The position numbers and the translations under genes are program-made. Under the pieces are notes generated by a model, which was given only the letters and a program-made list of their open reading frames with translations, had not been told where the DNA came from and made no database searches. From assembly GCF_018324685.1 (NCBI RefSeq), contig NZ_AP023354.1, positions 1,674,001-1,738,000 on the forward strand: a stretch of 64,000 bases of DNA. The letters are read 5' to 3'. Source of the stretch: Actinocatenispora sera (lineage in GTDB: Bacteria > Actinomycetota > Actinomycetes > Mycobacteriales > Micromonosporaceae). Position 1 is the first letter of the stretch, and each line of letters starts with the position of its first letter. Below are positions 41,719 to 49,709 of the stretch, piece by piece.

Positions 41719-41802
41719 ATGAGCGAGCGCAAGCGAGTGAAGCAAGAAAATCGCGTGATCCGGCACCCTCTGGGCGTTCCGGCGAAGGAGGGACGCGCAT
41801 GA
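41719..41802 (+). CDS. 27-codon micro-ORF coupled to the SDR gene
   Basis: The peptide starts MSERKRVKQENRVIRH and ends LGVPAKEGRA. Its TGA overlaps the ATG of the SDR gene (ATGA at 41799-41802). Its 3' part, GGCGTTCCGGCGAAGGAGGGACG, supplies the ribosome site and matches the end of the micro-ORF at 49626-49709. The 5' part repeats the GAGCGAGCGC motif seen at 14.06 kb. Same length as two other family members. Confidence 0.5.
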   Translation: MSERKRVKQENRVIRHPLGVPAKEGRA

Positions 41803-42524
41803 GCGGCTCGACGGTCGCGCTGATCACGGGCGCGAACAAGGGCATCGGGTACGAGATCGCCGCCGGCCTGGGCGCCCTCGGCTGGCGGGTCGGGGTCGGC
41901 GCGCGGGACGACCGGCGCCGCGAGGAGGCGGTCGCCAAGCTGCGGGCCGCCGGCGCCGACGCGTTCGGCGTGCCTCTCGACGTGACCGACGACGCGAGCG
42001 TGGCCGCCGCGGCCGAACTGATCGAGGCCGAGGCCGGCGGGCTCGACGTCCTCGTGAACAACGCCGCCATCACCGGCGGCATGCCGCAGACCCCGACCAC
42101 GGTGGCCGCCGAGACGATCCGGGCCGTGGTGGAGACCAACGTGATCGGCGTGGTGCGGGTCACCAATGCGATGCTGCCGATGCTGCGCCGGTCCGCCTCG
42201 CCGCGGATCGTGAACATGAGCAGCAGCGTCGGGTCGCTGACGTTGCAGAACACGCCGGGCGCCTCGGTCGGCCCGATCTCCGGCGCGTACGCGGTGTCGA
42301 AGACGTTCCTGAACGCCATGACGACGCAGTACGTCAAGGAGCTGGCCGACACGAACATCCTGATCAACTCGGCCTGCCCGGGATTCACCGCGACCGACCT
42401 GAACGGGTTCCGCGGGGTGCGGACGCCGGAGCAGGGCGCGCAGATCGCGATCCGGCTGGCGACGCTGCCCGACGACGGGCCGAACGGGAGTTTCTTCGAC
42501 GACAACGGCGTCGTTCCCTGGTGA
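41799..42524 (+). CDS. SDR-family NAD(P)-dependent oxidoreductase
   Basis: A 241-residue short-chain dehydrogenase/reductase. TGANKGIG (10-17) is the cofactor loop, NNAAITGG (about 85-92) the NNAG-like motif, a Ser triplet near 130 holds the catalytic Ser, and YAVSK near 163-167 the Tyr and Lys. The sequence resembles carbonyl reductases that use NADPH. The ATG at 41799 is coupled to a micro-ORF. Control by the divergent LysR is likely. Confidence 0.92.
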   Translation: MSGSTVALITGANKGIGYEIAAGLGALGWRVGVGARDDRRREEAVAKLRAAGADAFGVPLDVTDDASVAAAAELIEAEAGGLDVLVNNAAITGGMPQTPTTVAAETIRAVVETNVIGVVRVTNAMLPMLRRSASPRIVNMSSSVGSLTLQNTPGASVGPISGAYAVSKTFLNAMTTQYVKELADTNILINSACPGFTATDLNGFRGVRTPEQGAQIAIRLATLPDDGPNGSFFDDNGVVPW

Positions 42525-42555
42525 GAGCCGCGCCGTTCGGGCCGGTTCGCCCGCG

Positions 42556-43172
42556 CTAGACGGCGGCGGGGACGGGGTGGTCGAGGGGTACGGGGCGGCG
42601 GCGCGGGCGGTGCGCAGGGCGGTGGACCACCAGGCGAGTTGGGTGAGCAGCTGGTGTGCGTACCCGGCGCTGGCGGGATCGGCGGGCTGCCCGTCCTCCC
42701 AGGCGGTGAAGTAGTTGGGGAAGGTCAGCCCGTCGTGGATCGTGACCGCGTGCAGTTCGGTCAGGACGTTCTCCAGGTGCAGTACCGCGTGCCGGCCGCC
42801 GGCGGCGCCGCCGTAGCTGACGAAGGCCACCGGCTTGGCGGTCCACTCGGTGAAGTGCCAGTCGATCAGCGCCTTCAGCGATGCCGGGTAGCTGTGGTTG
42901 TACTCCGGGGTGACGATCACGAACGCGTCGGCCGCGGCGAGCCGCTCGCTGACCGGCCGCAGCCCGTACGGGCGGGGATAGTCGGCGCCGGCCGCCTTCG
43001 GTGACACGGCGGGCAACGACAGCGGGAGATCCACGCCGGCCAGGTCGATCACGTCGACGTCGAACCCGCCGTGCTCCCGGGCCCGGTCGGCGAACCAGGA
43101 ACCGACAACGGGGCCGAACCGGCCTTCCCGGACGCTGCCGATGATGACTGCAAGGGTGCTGTTCTCGTTCAT
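42556..43172 (-). pseudogene. NADPH-dependent FMN reductase, 3'-end frameshift
   Basis: The frame encodes about 195 residues of an FMN reductase: VIIGSVREGRFGPVVGSWFA (P-loop, about 9-28) and VTPEYNHSYPASLKALIDWH (about 89-108). Near codon 195 (AAPYP) the frame loses its stop and stays open for more than a thousand codons across the neighbours. Restoring one C in the CCCC run at 42587-42590 gives the natural end LDHPVPAAV and stop at 42556. Either a sequencing error or a real frameshift. It is divergent from an XRE regulator. Confidence 0.75.
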
Positions 43173-43273
43173 GCCGTCGATGGTCGGCGCGGCGCGGCCG
43201 GACAACCAGACCGGGATCAGGCTGGCCCTCGCAGGGCCACGCTGCGTGGCTGCCGGCTCGGTACGCTGAGGTA

Positions 43274-44110
43274 ATGGGCACGCCCTTGGGGGACTTCGTC
43301 CGGGCGAAGCGGGACACCATCCGCCCGACCGATCTCGGCCTGCCGGACCAGCCGCGCCGCCGGGCTCCGGGTCTGCGGCGCACCGAGCTCGCCACCCGGG
43401 CCGGCGTCAGCGTTGAATACCTGACCCGGATCGAGCAGGGTCGGGACCGCAACCCGTCGGTCGCGGTGCTCAACGCGATCGCGGACGGGTTGAGCCTGGA
43501 CGCGGCCGAGCGGGCGCACCTGCGCTACCTCGCCAAGATCACCGGTGGCGCCTGTACCGCACACCAGCGGCCGGAGCCGCCGGCCCGCGAGGTACGCCCG
43601 ACGGCGCTGACCACGATGCGGCTGCTGGAACCGGGCGTCGCACTGGTCACCAACCGGCTCGGCGACATCCTCGCGTACACCTCCGGGTTCGCTCTGCTGA
43701 TGCGCGGCTCGGGCCTGCTCGACCGGCCGGAGCCGAACCTGACCCGGTACGTGTTCCTCGATCCGGCCGCGCGCACCGCGTTCCCCGACTGGGACCAGGT
43801 TGCCGACGAGCAGGCGTTCGACCTGTGGCTCGGCCCGTCCGCCGGTACGGCCGAGTGGTTCCGGGCCGAGCTGGCACCGGTCGCCGGGGTGGAGTTCACC
43901 CGGCGGGTGGGCCGGCAGCTGCCGCCGCCGTCGGTACCGCTGCGGGTCAACCATCCGTCCGGCGCGCAGTTGCGGTGGCACCGCGAGGTCCTGGAACTGT
44001 CCGGGTCCGAGGCCCAGCAGCTGGTGGTGCTGCTGCCGGCGGACGAGGCCACCGGCGAGGCGTTCGAGCGGCTGCGCGGCGACGACCCGGGTCACCTGCA
44101 CGCCGTCTGA
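43274..44110 (+). CDS. XRE-family regulator with MmyB-like ligand domain
   Basis: A 278-residue protein with an XRE HTH at about 34-85 (LRRTELATRAGVSVEYLTRI) and a C-terminal MmyB-like ligand domain. ATG at 43274 is 6 nt after TACGCT (43262-43267); GAGG also lies just before it. It is divergent from the FMN reductase gene, a common regulator/target pairing. It is a paralogue of the regulator at 21.4-22.3 kb. Confidence 0.9.
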   Translation: MGTPLGDFVRAKRDTIRPTDLGLPDQPRRRAPGLRRTELATRAGVSVEYLTRIEQGRDRNPSVAVLNAIADGLSLDAAERAHLRYLAKITGGACTAHQRPEPPAREVRPTALTTMRLLEPGVALVTNRLGDILAYTSGFALLMRGSGLLDRPEPNLTRYVFLDPAARTAFPDWDQVADEQAFDLWLGPSAGTAEWFRAELAPVAGVEFTRRVGRQLPPPSVPLRVNHPSGAQLRWHREVLELSGSEAQQLVVLLPADEATGEAFERLRGDDPGHLHAV

Positions 44111-44189
44111 CCGCCCGTTCCGGGCAGGTTCTCGCCGGCCGGTCAACGGCCGCGGGACCGGCGTGCCGACAGCACCGACTCCGCCACGA

Positions 44190-44330
44190 CCAGGGCCCCG
44201 GGCGACGAGGACCGCGACGCCGACGACCCGCAGGCCGGCGTGCGTGCCGGACACGAACGCGGCGACGAACCGGGACGTCAGTACGGTGCCGATGACTGCG
44301 ACGATGGCACCGGCGTCCGCGGTCGCGGTG
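44190..44330 (-). pseudogene. C-terminal remnant of an MFS transporter
   Basis: The minus strand encodes GAIVAVIGTVLTSRFVAAFV and, further on, AGLRVVGVAVLVA, resembling the last two helices and loop of 14-helix MFS exporters. No other part of such a gene is present and there is no proper stop. The 257-nt gap between XRE and NUDIX genes holds nothing else. Confidence 0.4.
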
Positions 44331-44367
44331 GGCGTCGTGCGAGCATGGCCGGGGCGAGGAGGTACGG

Positions 44368-45345
44368 ATGCGGACGGAGCCGATACCGGCGGGGCTGGCG
44401 GAGCACGCCCGGCGGTTCTACGCCGAGGGCCGTACGGCGGTCGTGCCGCGCCGGGCGGCGACGGTCGTGCTGCTGCGGGACGCGCCGGGTGGGCCGGAGG
44501 TCTTCCTGGTGCGCCGCCGAACGACGATGCCGTTCGCCTCCGGGATGTACGCGTTCCCCGGCGGCAGCGTCGATCCCCGGGACGGCGCCGAACCGGCCGG
44601 TTCCCCGTGGGTCGGGCCGGACCCGGAGTCCTGGGCGCGGATGCTGGGGCTGCCGGGCGAGGTACGGGCCGCCCGCGAGGTGGTCGCGGCCGCGGTGCGG
44701 GAGATGTTCGAGGAGACGGGCGTGCTGTTCGCCGGCGCCGGCGCCGACTCCCTCGTCGGTGACGTGCTGGCCGGAGCGGGCCCGACCCTGCGGCCGGGCT
44801 CGTCGGTCGGCGCGGGCTCACCCGCCAGCGCCGGGCCCGGTCCGGCGGCCGGCGCTGCGGCCGGTCCGGCGGCCGGCGTGGACGCGGGCCCGCTCGCCGG
44901 GGCGACCGGTTCGTTCGTGGGCGACGTCGACTGGTCGGCCGCCCGAGTGTCCCTTGTGGAGCGTCGGGTTTCCTTGTCGGAGCTGCTGACCGAGCGCCGG
45001 TTGTCGATGCGGGCCGATCTGCTGCACGCGTGGGCACGGTGGATCACGCCGGAGTTCGAGCCCAGGCGGTACGACACGTTCTTCTTCCTGGCCGAGCTGC
45101 CGGCGGGGCAGACCGCGCGCGAGGTCGGCGGCGAGGCCGACCGGATCGCCTGGGTACGGCCGGCGGACGCGCTGGCCGGCCGCGAGGCGGGTGAGCTGGG
45201 CATGCTGCCGCCGACCGTGGCGGTGCTGGAGTCGTTGTCCTCGTTCGAGCGGGTCGCGGCCGCGCTGGCCGCCACGGCGCCGTCGCTCGCGCCGGTACAG
45301 CCCCGGGTGGAGTGGCACGCGGACGGCGCGCGGCTGGTGTTGTAG
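44368..45345 (+). CDS. NUDIX hydrolase (NUDT19-like)
   Basis: A 325-residue NUDIX protein. AFPGGSVDPRD (about 59-69) and REVVAAAVREMFEETGVLFA (about 111-130) together form the NUDIX box with its Glu pair for metal binding. The box is followed by a Gly/Ala/Pro-rich insert of about 60 residues, then the second half of the fold. The family cleaves nucleoside diphosphate derivatives such as CoA or acyl-CoA. ATG at 44368 follows GAGGAGG. Confidence 0.9.
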   Translation: MRTEPIPAGLAEHARRFYAEGRTAVVPRRAATVVLLRDAPGGPEVFLVRRRTTMPFASGMYAFPGGSVDPRDGAEPAGSPWVGPDPESWARMLGLPGEVRAAREVVAAAVREMFEETGVLFAGAGADSLVGDVLAGAGPTLRPGSSVGAGSPASAGPGPAAGAAAGPAAGVDAGPLAGATGSFVGDVDWSAARVSLVERRVSLSELLTERRLSMRADLLHAWARWITPEFEPRRYDTFFFLAELPAGQTAREVGGEADRIAWVRPADALAGREAGELGMLPPTVAVLESLSSFERVAAALAATAPSLAPVQPRVEWHADGARLVL

Positions 45346-45432
45346 TTCTCGGATCGACCCTCATTGATCTTTAAGTAGCCGTAGCCTCGCTCTGTGTAGC
45401 TGAAGATTTCACGGCATTCAGGGGAGATCGCC

Positions 45433-45702
45433 ATGGACAGGGCAATGACGCAGAGCGCGCATGCCACTCGTCAATCGGCCGCTTCGCACGTCGTCGACCA
45501 TTCGACGCGACCCGGTGCGACGGAGCCGATCGCGGACCAGGAGCCGGCGCGGCGACGATCCGGACGACGGTTGCTGCTGCTCGCCGGTACCGGCATGTTC
45601 CTGATCGGAGCGGCCTGGACGGTCGCGACGGTGCGGACCGGGCTCGCCGCGGCGTCGCGGCAGCGCAACCGGAAGAACCGCCGGCTGTTCCGTCGCCACT
45701 GA
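45433..45702 (+). CDS. Small single-pass membrane protein
   Basis: An 89-residue protein. One helix (LLLLAGTGMFLIGAAWTVAT, about 47-66) is flanked by basic segments, with a polar N-terminal half. GGGGAGA (45421-45427) precedes the ATG. The upstream 80 nt are unusually AT-rich for this DNA (TTGATCTTTAAG at 45365) and probably hold the promoter. No family recognised. Confidence 0.6.
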   Translation: MDRAMTQSAHATRQSAASHVVDHSTRPGATEPIADQEPARRRSGRRLLLLAGTGMFLIGAAWTVATVRTGLAAASRQRNRKNRRLFRRH

Positions 45703-45796
45703 CCGTTCTCGACGGCCCGGGCCGGGCGCTCCGAATCGGGCGTCCGGTCCGGGCCGTCGGCGTGTGTCGGGCTCCCGGTGCGGTGTGCCGCCCGGA

Positions 45797-46372
45797 TCAG
45801 AGCGAGTCGATCCAGCGTTGCAGGCGCCGGCCCTCGACAGCCATCAGCTCGGGCTCCCGGAACGTGTTGGTCAGCACCGAGATCCCCTGGTACGCGGCGA
45901 TCAGGGCGACCGCGAGCTCGCGGGCGTCGTCGCGGCCCATCGCGTCGAACTGGCGTTCGGCCCAGTCGACCAGGGCGCGCATGTGCGCGGCGATCTTCCG
46001 GTCCAGGCCGTCGGCCCGCTTGTCGAGCTCGGTGGCCAGGGTCCCGGTGGGGCAGCCGTACCGCGCGGCGAGCTCACGCTGGTCGACCCAGCCGCGAACC
46101 AGACCCTTCAGCCGGTCCGGTGGGGTCGGCAGCTCGTCGAGCGCGGCGAGGGTCGACCGCAACGCGTCGCCATGCGTACCGATCGCGGCTTCGACGAGGT
46201 CGTCCTTGGTCTTGAAGTAGTAGTAGACGTTGCCCACGGGCACGTCGGCGGCGCGCGCGATGTCGGCCAGCGTCGTCTTCTCGACCCCCTGCTCGTGCAG
46301 GACCCTGGCCGCCGCGTCGGTCAGTCGCTCCCGCTTGCCGCCGGACCGCCGCGTCACTGTTGAGTGAGTCAC
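45797..46372 (-). CDS. TetR-family transcriptional regulator
   Basis: A 191-residue TetR protein. The HTH is at about 10-55 (RLTDAAARVLHEQGVEKTTL and VPVGNVYYYFKTKDDLVEAA), resembling the AcrR/LmrA group. The GTG at 46372 lies 7 nt after TAGACT (46380-46385), a leaderless arrangement, preferred over the upstream GTG at 46390. It is divergent from the NmrA gene. Partial palindromes in the gap fit an operator. Confidence 0.9.
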   Translation of the reverse strand: MTHSTVTRRSGGKRERLTDAAARVLHEQGVEKTTLADIARAADVPVGNVYYYFKTKDDLVEAAIGTHGDALRSTLAALDELPTPPDRLKGLVRGWVDQRELAARYGCPTGTLATELDKRADGLDRKIAAHMRALVDWAERQFDAMGRDDARELAVALIAAYQGISVLTNTFREPELMAVEGRRLQRWIDSL

Positions 46373-46421
46373 CTGACTAAGTCTAGACACGCCTCGGGCG
46401 TTCGGGTAGCGTCCGACAAGT

Positions 46422-46443
46422 AAGTCAGTCAGCTAACTAACTT
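46422..46443. promoter_or_regulatory. 22-bp imperfect palindromic operator
   Basis: AAGTCAGTCAGCTAACTAACTT is symmetric about the central AGCT except at two positions per arm. It lies 12 nt before the NmrA start and downstream of TAGCGT (46407-46412), a likely -10 box. A related CTTAGTCAGGTGACTCAC lies at the TetR start. Probable TetR binding sites. Confidence 0.55.
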
Positions 46444-46455
46444 GGAGAGTCATCG

Positions 46456-47271
46456 ATGATCGTGGTCACGGGCGCAACCGGCAACGTCGGCGGTGAACTG
46501 GTGCGGACGCTCACGTCTGCCGGGGAGCGGGTGGTCGCGGTCTCGCGACACCCCGCGCCGCTTCCCGACGGCGTGCCGCACCACGTGGCGGACCTGGCCG
46601 ATCCGGACAGCCTGCGGCCGGCGCTCGACGGCGCCGACGCCCTGTTCCTGCTCGTCGCCGGCGACGACCCGGAGGGAATCCTGAGCGCCGCCAAGGAATC
46701 CGGCGTCCGGCGCGTCACGCTCCTCTCCTCGCTCGGCGTCGGCACCCGGCCGGACGCGTACCGGCATGCGGAGTCGTTCGAGAACGCGGTGCGTGGATCC
46801 GGTCTGGACTGGACGATTCTGCGATCCGGCGGCCTGAACTCCAACGCGTACGCCTGGGCCGCCTCGATCCGCGCCGACCGCACCGCGGCCGCACCGTTCG
46901 GTGCCGTCGGCTTGCCCATGGTCGACCCGGCAGACGTCGCCGAGGTCGCCGCCGCGGCGCTGCGCGAGGAGGGCCACGGCGGCCGGACCTACGAGCTGAC
47001 CGGGCCGTCGCTGGTCACCCCGCGCGATCGGGCCGTCGCCATCGGGGCGGCGCTCGGTACGCCGGTGCGTTTCGTCGAGCAGACCCGCGACGAGGCGCGG
47101 GCCCAGATGCTCGCGTTCATGCCCGAGCCGGTGGTCGAGGGCACGCTCGCCATCCTCGGCGAGCCGCTGCCGGCCGAGCAGCGGGTGAGCCCCGATGTCG
47201 AGCGGGTGCTCGGGCGGACCCCGCGACCGTTCACTGACTGGGCCGCCCGCATGGTGGGCGCCTTCCGGTGA
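46456..47271 (+). CDS. NAD(P)H-binding NmrA-like oxidoreductase
   Basis: A 271-residue Rossmann protein of the NmrA/atypical SDR group. VVTGATGNVGGELVRTL (3-19) is the dinucleotide loop. The active Tyr-x-x-x-Lys pair is absent, so it may be a redox-sensing protein or a quinone oxidoreductase (QOR2-like). ATG at 46456 with GGAGAG upstream. Its stop overlaps a small ORF (GTGA at 47268-47271), followed by the dehalogenase gene. It is divergent from TetR. Confidence 0.9.
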   Translation: MIVVTGATGNVGGELVRTLTSAGERVVAVSRHPAPLPDGVPHHVADLADPDSLRPALDGADALFLLVAGDDPEGILSAAKESGVRRVTLLSSLGVGTRPDAYRHAESFENAVRGSGLDWTILRSGGLNSNAYAWAASIRADRTAAAPFGAVGLPMVDPADVAEVAAAALREEGHGGRTYELTGPSLVTPRDRAVAIGAALGTPVRFVEQTRDEARAQMLAFMPEPVVEGTLAILGEPLPAEQRVSPDVERVLGRTPRPFTDWAARMVGAFR

Positions 47272-47423
47272 CGCCCGCCGTCGCCGCCTTCCTGGCGGAC
47301 CCCACCCGCATCGCGGCAGCCGTGGGCCGCTACATCGCGCGCTACCGCACCCCGCCGCCCCACCCGCCCGGCCGGGTGGTACTCGAGATCGCGGTCGACC
47401 GCGTCAGGACACTCAACCTCTGA
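47268..47423 (+). CDS. Small coupled ORF, 51 codons
   Basis: Its GTG overlaps the NmrA stop (GTGA), and it ends 10 nt before the dehalogenase start. The peptide reads VTPAVAAFLADPTRIAAAVG, then RYIARYRTPPPHPPGR and VVLEIAVDRVRTLNL. Codon use is like the neighbours. I do not recognise a family; it could be a small protein or the tail of a broken gene. Confidence 0.4.
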   Translation: MTPAVAAFLADPTRIAAAVGRYIARYRTPPPHPPGRVVLEIAVDRVRTLNL

Positions 47424-47433
47424 AGGACGGGGC

Positions 47434-48288
47434 ATGCCCGACAACCAGACACTCGAATCGACCATGTACCACCGGGAGACCGGTACCGGCGCGCCGATCG
47501 TGTTCCTGCACGGCAACCCGACCTCGTCGTACCTGTGGCGCAACGTCCTGCCGGCCGTCGGCCCCGGGCGGCTGCTCGCGCCCGACCTGATCGGGATGGG
47601 CGAGTCCGGCAAGCCCGCGATCGACTACACGTTCGCCGACCATGCCCGCTATCTGGATGCCTGGTTCGACGCGGTCGGCCTCGACCAGGTCGTTCTCGTC
47701 GGGCACGACTGGGGTGGCGCGCTGGCCGCGGACTGGGCCGCCCGCCACCCCGGCCGGGTACGGGGGATCGCGTTCACCGAGGCGATTCTCAAGCCGATGA
47801 GCTGGGAGGAGTTCCCGGAGGCCGGCCGCGGTCTGTTCCGGGAGATCAAGACCGCCGGCCTCGGTGAGCAGATGATTCTGGCCGACTCGTACGTCGCGGG
47901 CGGTCTCGCGGCCATCTCGGCCCATCTCACCCCGGAGGATCTGGCCGTCTACCGCCGGCCGTACCCGACCGAGAAGAGCCGCCTCCCGCTGCTCCGCTGG
48001 CCGCGCTCGATGCCGTTGGGCGGTGACCCGGTCGATGTGGTCGAACGGGTCACCGAGTACGACGAGTGGCTGGCGGCCAGCCCGGACGTGCCCAAGCTGC
48101 TGGTGGCGTTCCGGCCCGACTACGGCACGATGACCGAGCCGGCGATGCTCGACTGGTACGCCCGGAACATCGCAGGCGTCGAGATCGAGCAGTACGAGGA
48201 CCTGGCGGGCCACCACACGCCGGAGGACCAGCCCGCGGTGCTTGCCGCGGCGATCGCCCGCTGGCTCGACCGCCACCATCTTCGCTGA
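47434..48288 (+). CDS. Haloalkane dehalogenase (HLD-II, LinB/DhaA type)
   Basis: A 284-residue alpha/beta hydrolase closely matching LinB/DhaA. HGNPTSSYLWRN (26-37) holds the halide-binding Asn28. VGHDWGGAL gives nucleophile Asp92 and Trp93. FTEAILKPM gives the acid Glu116, and LAGHHTPEDQP the catalytic His near 261. These enzymes hydrolyse carbon-halogen bonds in haloalkanes to alcohols and halide. The gene follows NmrA and a small ORF under a TetR regulator, so it may be inducible. The native substrate is unknown. ATG at 47434 follows AAGGACGG. Confidence 0.93.
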   Translation: MPDNQTLESTMYHRETGTGAPIVFLHGNPTSSYLWRNVLPAVGPGRLLAPDLIGMGESGKPAIDYTFADHARYLDAWFDAVGLDQVVLVGHDWGGALAADWAARHPGRVRGIAFTEAILKPMSWEEFPEAGRGLFREIKTAGLGEQMILADSYVAGGLAAISAHLTPEDLAVYRRPYPTEKSRLPLLRWPRSMPLGGDPVDVVERVTEYDEWLAASPDVPKLLVAFRPDYGTMTEPAMLDWYARNIAGVEIEQYEDLAGHHTPEDQPAVLAAAIARWLDRHHLR

Positions 48289-48361
48289 GCGGCCCCCACT
48301 GGCCTTGGGTTCCAGGGGTCGTCGCATGTTCGCCGGGCACCACGCCGCGCCGGAACGCGAC

Positions 48362-48388
48362 GGGGCCGCGAGCACTGCTCGCGACCCC
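48362..48388. terminator. Bidirectional stem-loop between converging genes
   Basis: CGCGAGC-ACT-GCTCGCG is flanked by GGGG and CCCC, which extend the stem past one mismatch. It lies between the dehalogenase stop (48288) and the serine protease stop (48404), so it may terminate both transcripts. Confidence 0.5.
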
Positions 48389-48403
48389 CGGATGCGGGAC
48401 GGC

Positions 48404-49206
48404 TCAGTGGATCTGGCGGAGGATCCAGCGAGCCACGGTGTCGACCCGGGAGGTGGTCTCCGGGCCGGTGTGCGGGCAGTCCGGGCCGGTGCTCTCCACC
48501 CCGACCAGCCGCGGACCCCGCGCCGTCTCGGCGAAGTACGGCGCACCCGAGTCGTACGGGCAGGCCGACGTGTCGGCGGACGGCGCGGCGCCGGACACGT
48601 ACACGTCGTGCTCGTCGACGCTGGTGACGGTGAAGTCGCCCATCTGCAGGTGCGTCTCCGGGGCGCCGTCGGCGGTGGTGGCACCCCAGCCGACGAGCCG
48701 GACCGGGTCGCCGGCGACCGGCGCCGTGCGGTTGAGCCGGAGCGGCTCGATGTCCCGTACCGGCGCGGACAGCTTCGCCAGCGCGATGTCGGTGTCCGGC
48801 GACTGCTTGACGTCCACCACGTCGAGCACGTGACCACCGTCGTCGGACAGGTCGGTGCGGCCGACGGTGGCGGTGGTCGACCCGTACTGCGGGGGGCCGC
48901 TGACCGGGTTGCGGTTCACGTCGTGGAAGCAGTGGCCGGCGGTGACGACCCAGCGCGGTGCGATGAGCGCGCCGGAGCAGGCGCTGTCGTACGTCCCGCC
49001 GTCGGGCTGCGGGATGTCGGTCATGGTGAACTTGACCGAGAACGGGTACGCGCCGTCCGGCGCCGAGGTGCCGTGCGCGATCTGCGGTGTCATCGTGCCG
49101 TCGGCGGTGGCCGGCTGGGCGGCGCCGGCGCGGCGCCGAGCGCGAGCAGGCCGAGCAGCCCGGCGGCGACGGTGGCCGTCCGGCGGGCGAGGGTGGTGGA
49201 ACGCAT
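48404..49206 (-). pseudogene. Trypsin-like serine protease with frameshifted signal peptide
   Basis: The mature S1-type protease (229 codons from ATG 49093) has VVTAGHC (His), DTDIALAKL (Asp) and YDSGAPYF (Ser) in order, with three Cys pairs likely. A proper secretion signal, MRSTTLARRTATVAAGLLGL plus LALGAAPA, starts at ATG 49206 behind GGAGAGG but is in another frame. It stops at a TGA that overlaps the ATG at 49093 (49090-49093). One missing base near 49115-49125 would join them into a normal preprotease. As written, the protease would lack a signal. Sequencing error or true mutation. Confidence 0.75.
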
Positions 49207-49470
49207 CTGGCGAGAGTCCTCTCCGAACCCGGGCACGCGGGACATCGGCCGCGGCGCGGGTACTCACGGTCGGTGCACCCGACCACCTGGGATCGGGATG
49301 GCGGTGCCGGAGCGTGCGACCGGCGGTGAACCGGCACCGATCGGTGCACGTCGTGCAACACGGACGAACATACCAAGCCGGTGCGAGCGCGCCGGTCCCG
49401 GCGAGCGAACCGGACCGTGTGCAGTGCCGCGCGCACCGCACGGATACCACCATCCACAGTGGAGAGTGGC

Positions 49471-49629
49471 TCAGCCGCGGCGGGAGACGCGGCGCCAGAT
49501 CAGGGCCATGCCGACACCCAGCAGCAGCAACCCGACGATCACGATGCCGATCTTGGCGAGCCGGTCGAACAGCAACTCGCGCAGGATCTCTTCGCTGCCG
49601 TCCTCGGCCAGCAGTCGCAGCGCGCTCAC
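49471..49629 (-). CDS. Small single-pass membrane protein
   Basis: A 52-residue protein: about 25 soluble residues (ALRLLAEDGSEEILRELLFD), one helix (IGIVIVGLLLLGVGMALIW) and a basic end. The GTG at 49629 overlaps the stop of a 27-codon micro-ORF that carries its ribosome site (AAGGAGGAAGG). It is the distal gene of a unit with the membrane protein at 49706-50026. Function unknown. Confidence 0.55.
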   Translation of the reverse strand: MSALRLLAEDGSEEILRELLFDRLAKIGIVIVGLLLLGVGMALIWRRVSRRG

Positions 49630-49709
49630 CGGCCTTCCTCCTTCGGCGGAACGCCGATGAGGCACCGGGGCCCGCGATGCCCGTGGCCCGCGCGTGCAGG
49701 CCCGCTCAT
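49626..49709 (-). CDS. 27-codon coupled micro-ORF between two membrane-protein genes
   Basis: The peptide starts MSGPARAGHGHRGPRC and ends LIGVPPKEEGR. Its ATG overlaps the stop of the gene at 49706 and its TGA overlaps the GTG of the gene ending at 49471. The DNA (GGCGTTCCGCCGAAGGAGGAAGG) matches the ends of micro-ORFs at 13.56 and 41.79 kb. It is a member of the same coupled micro-ORF family. Confidence 0.5.
   Translation of the reverse strand: MSGPARAGHGHRGPRCLIGVPPKEEGR

Noticed and set aside
38829-43205. Open frame of about 1458 codons on the minus strand
   Set aside because: Only its first 195 codons are a real gene (FMN reductase). The rest is antisense to the SDR, LysR and MFS genes and open because of high GC and a lost stop.
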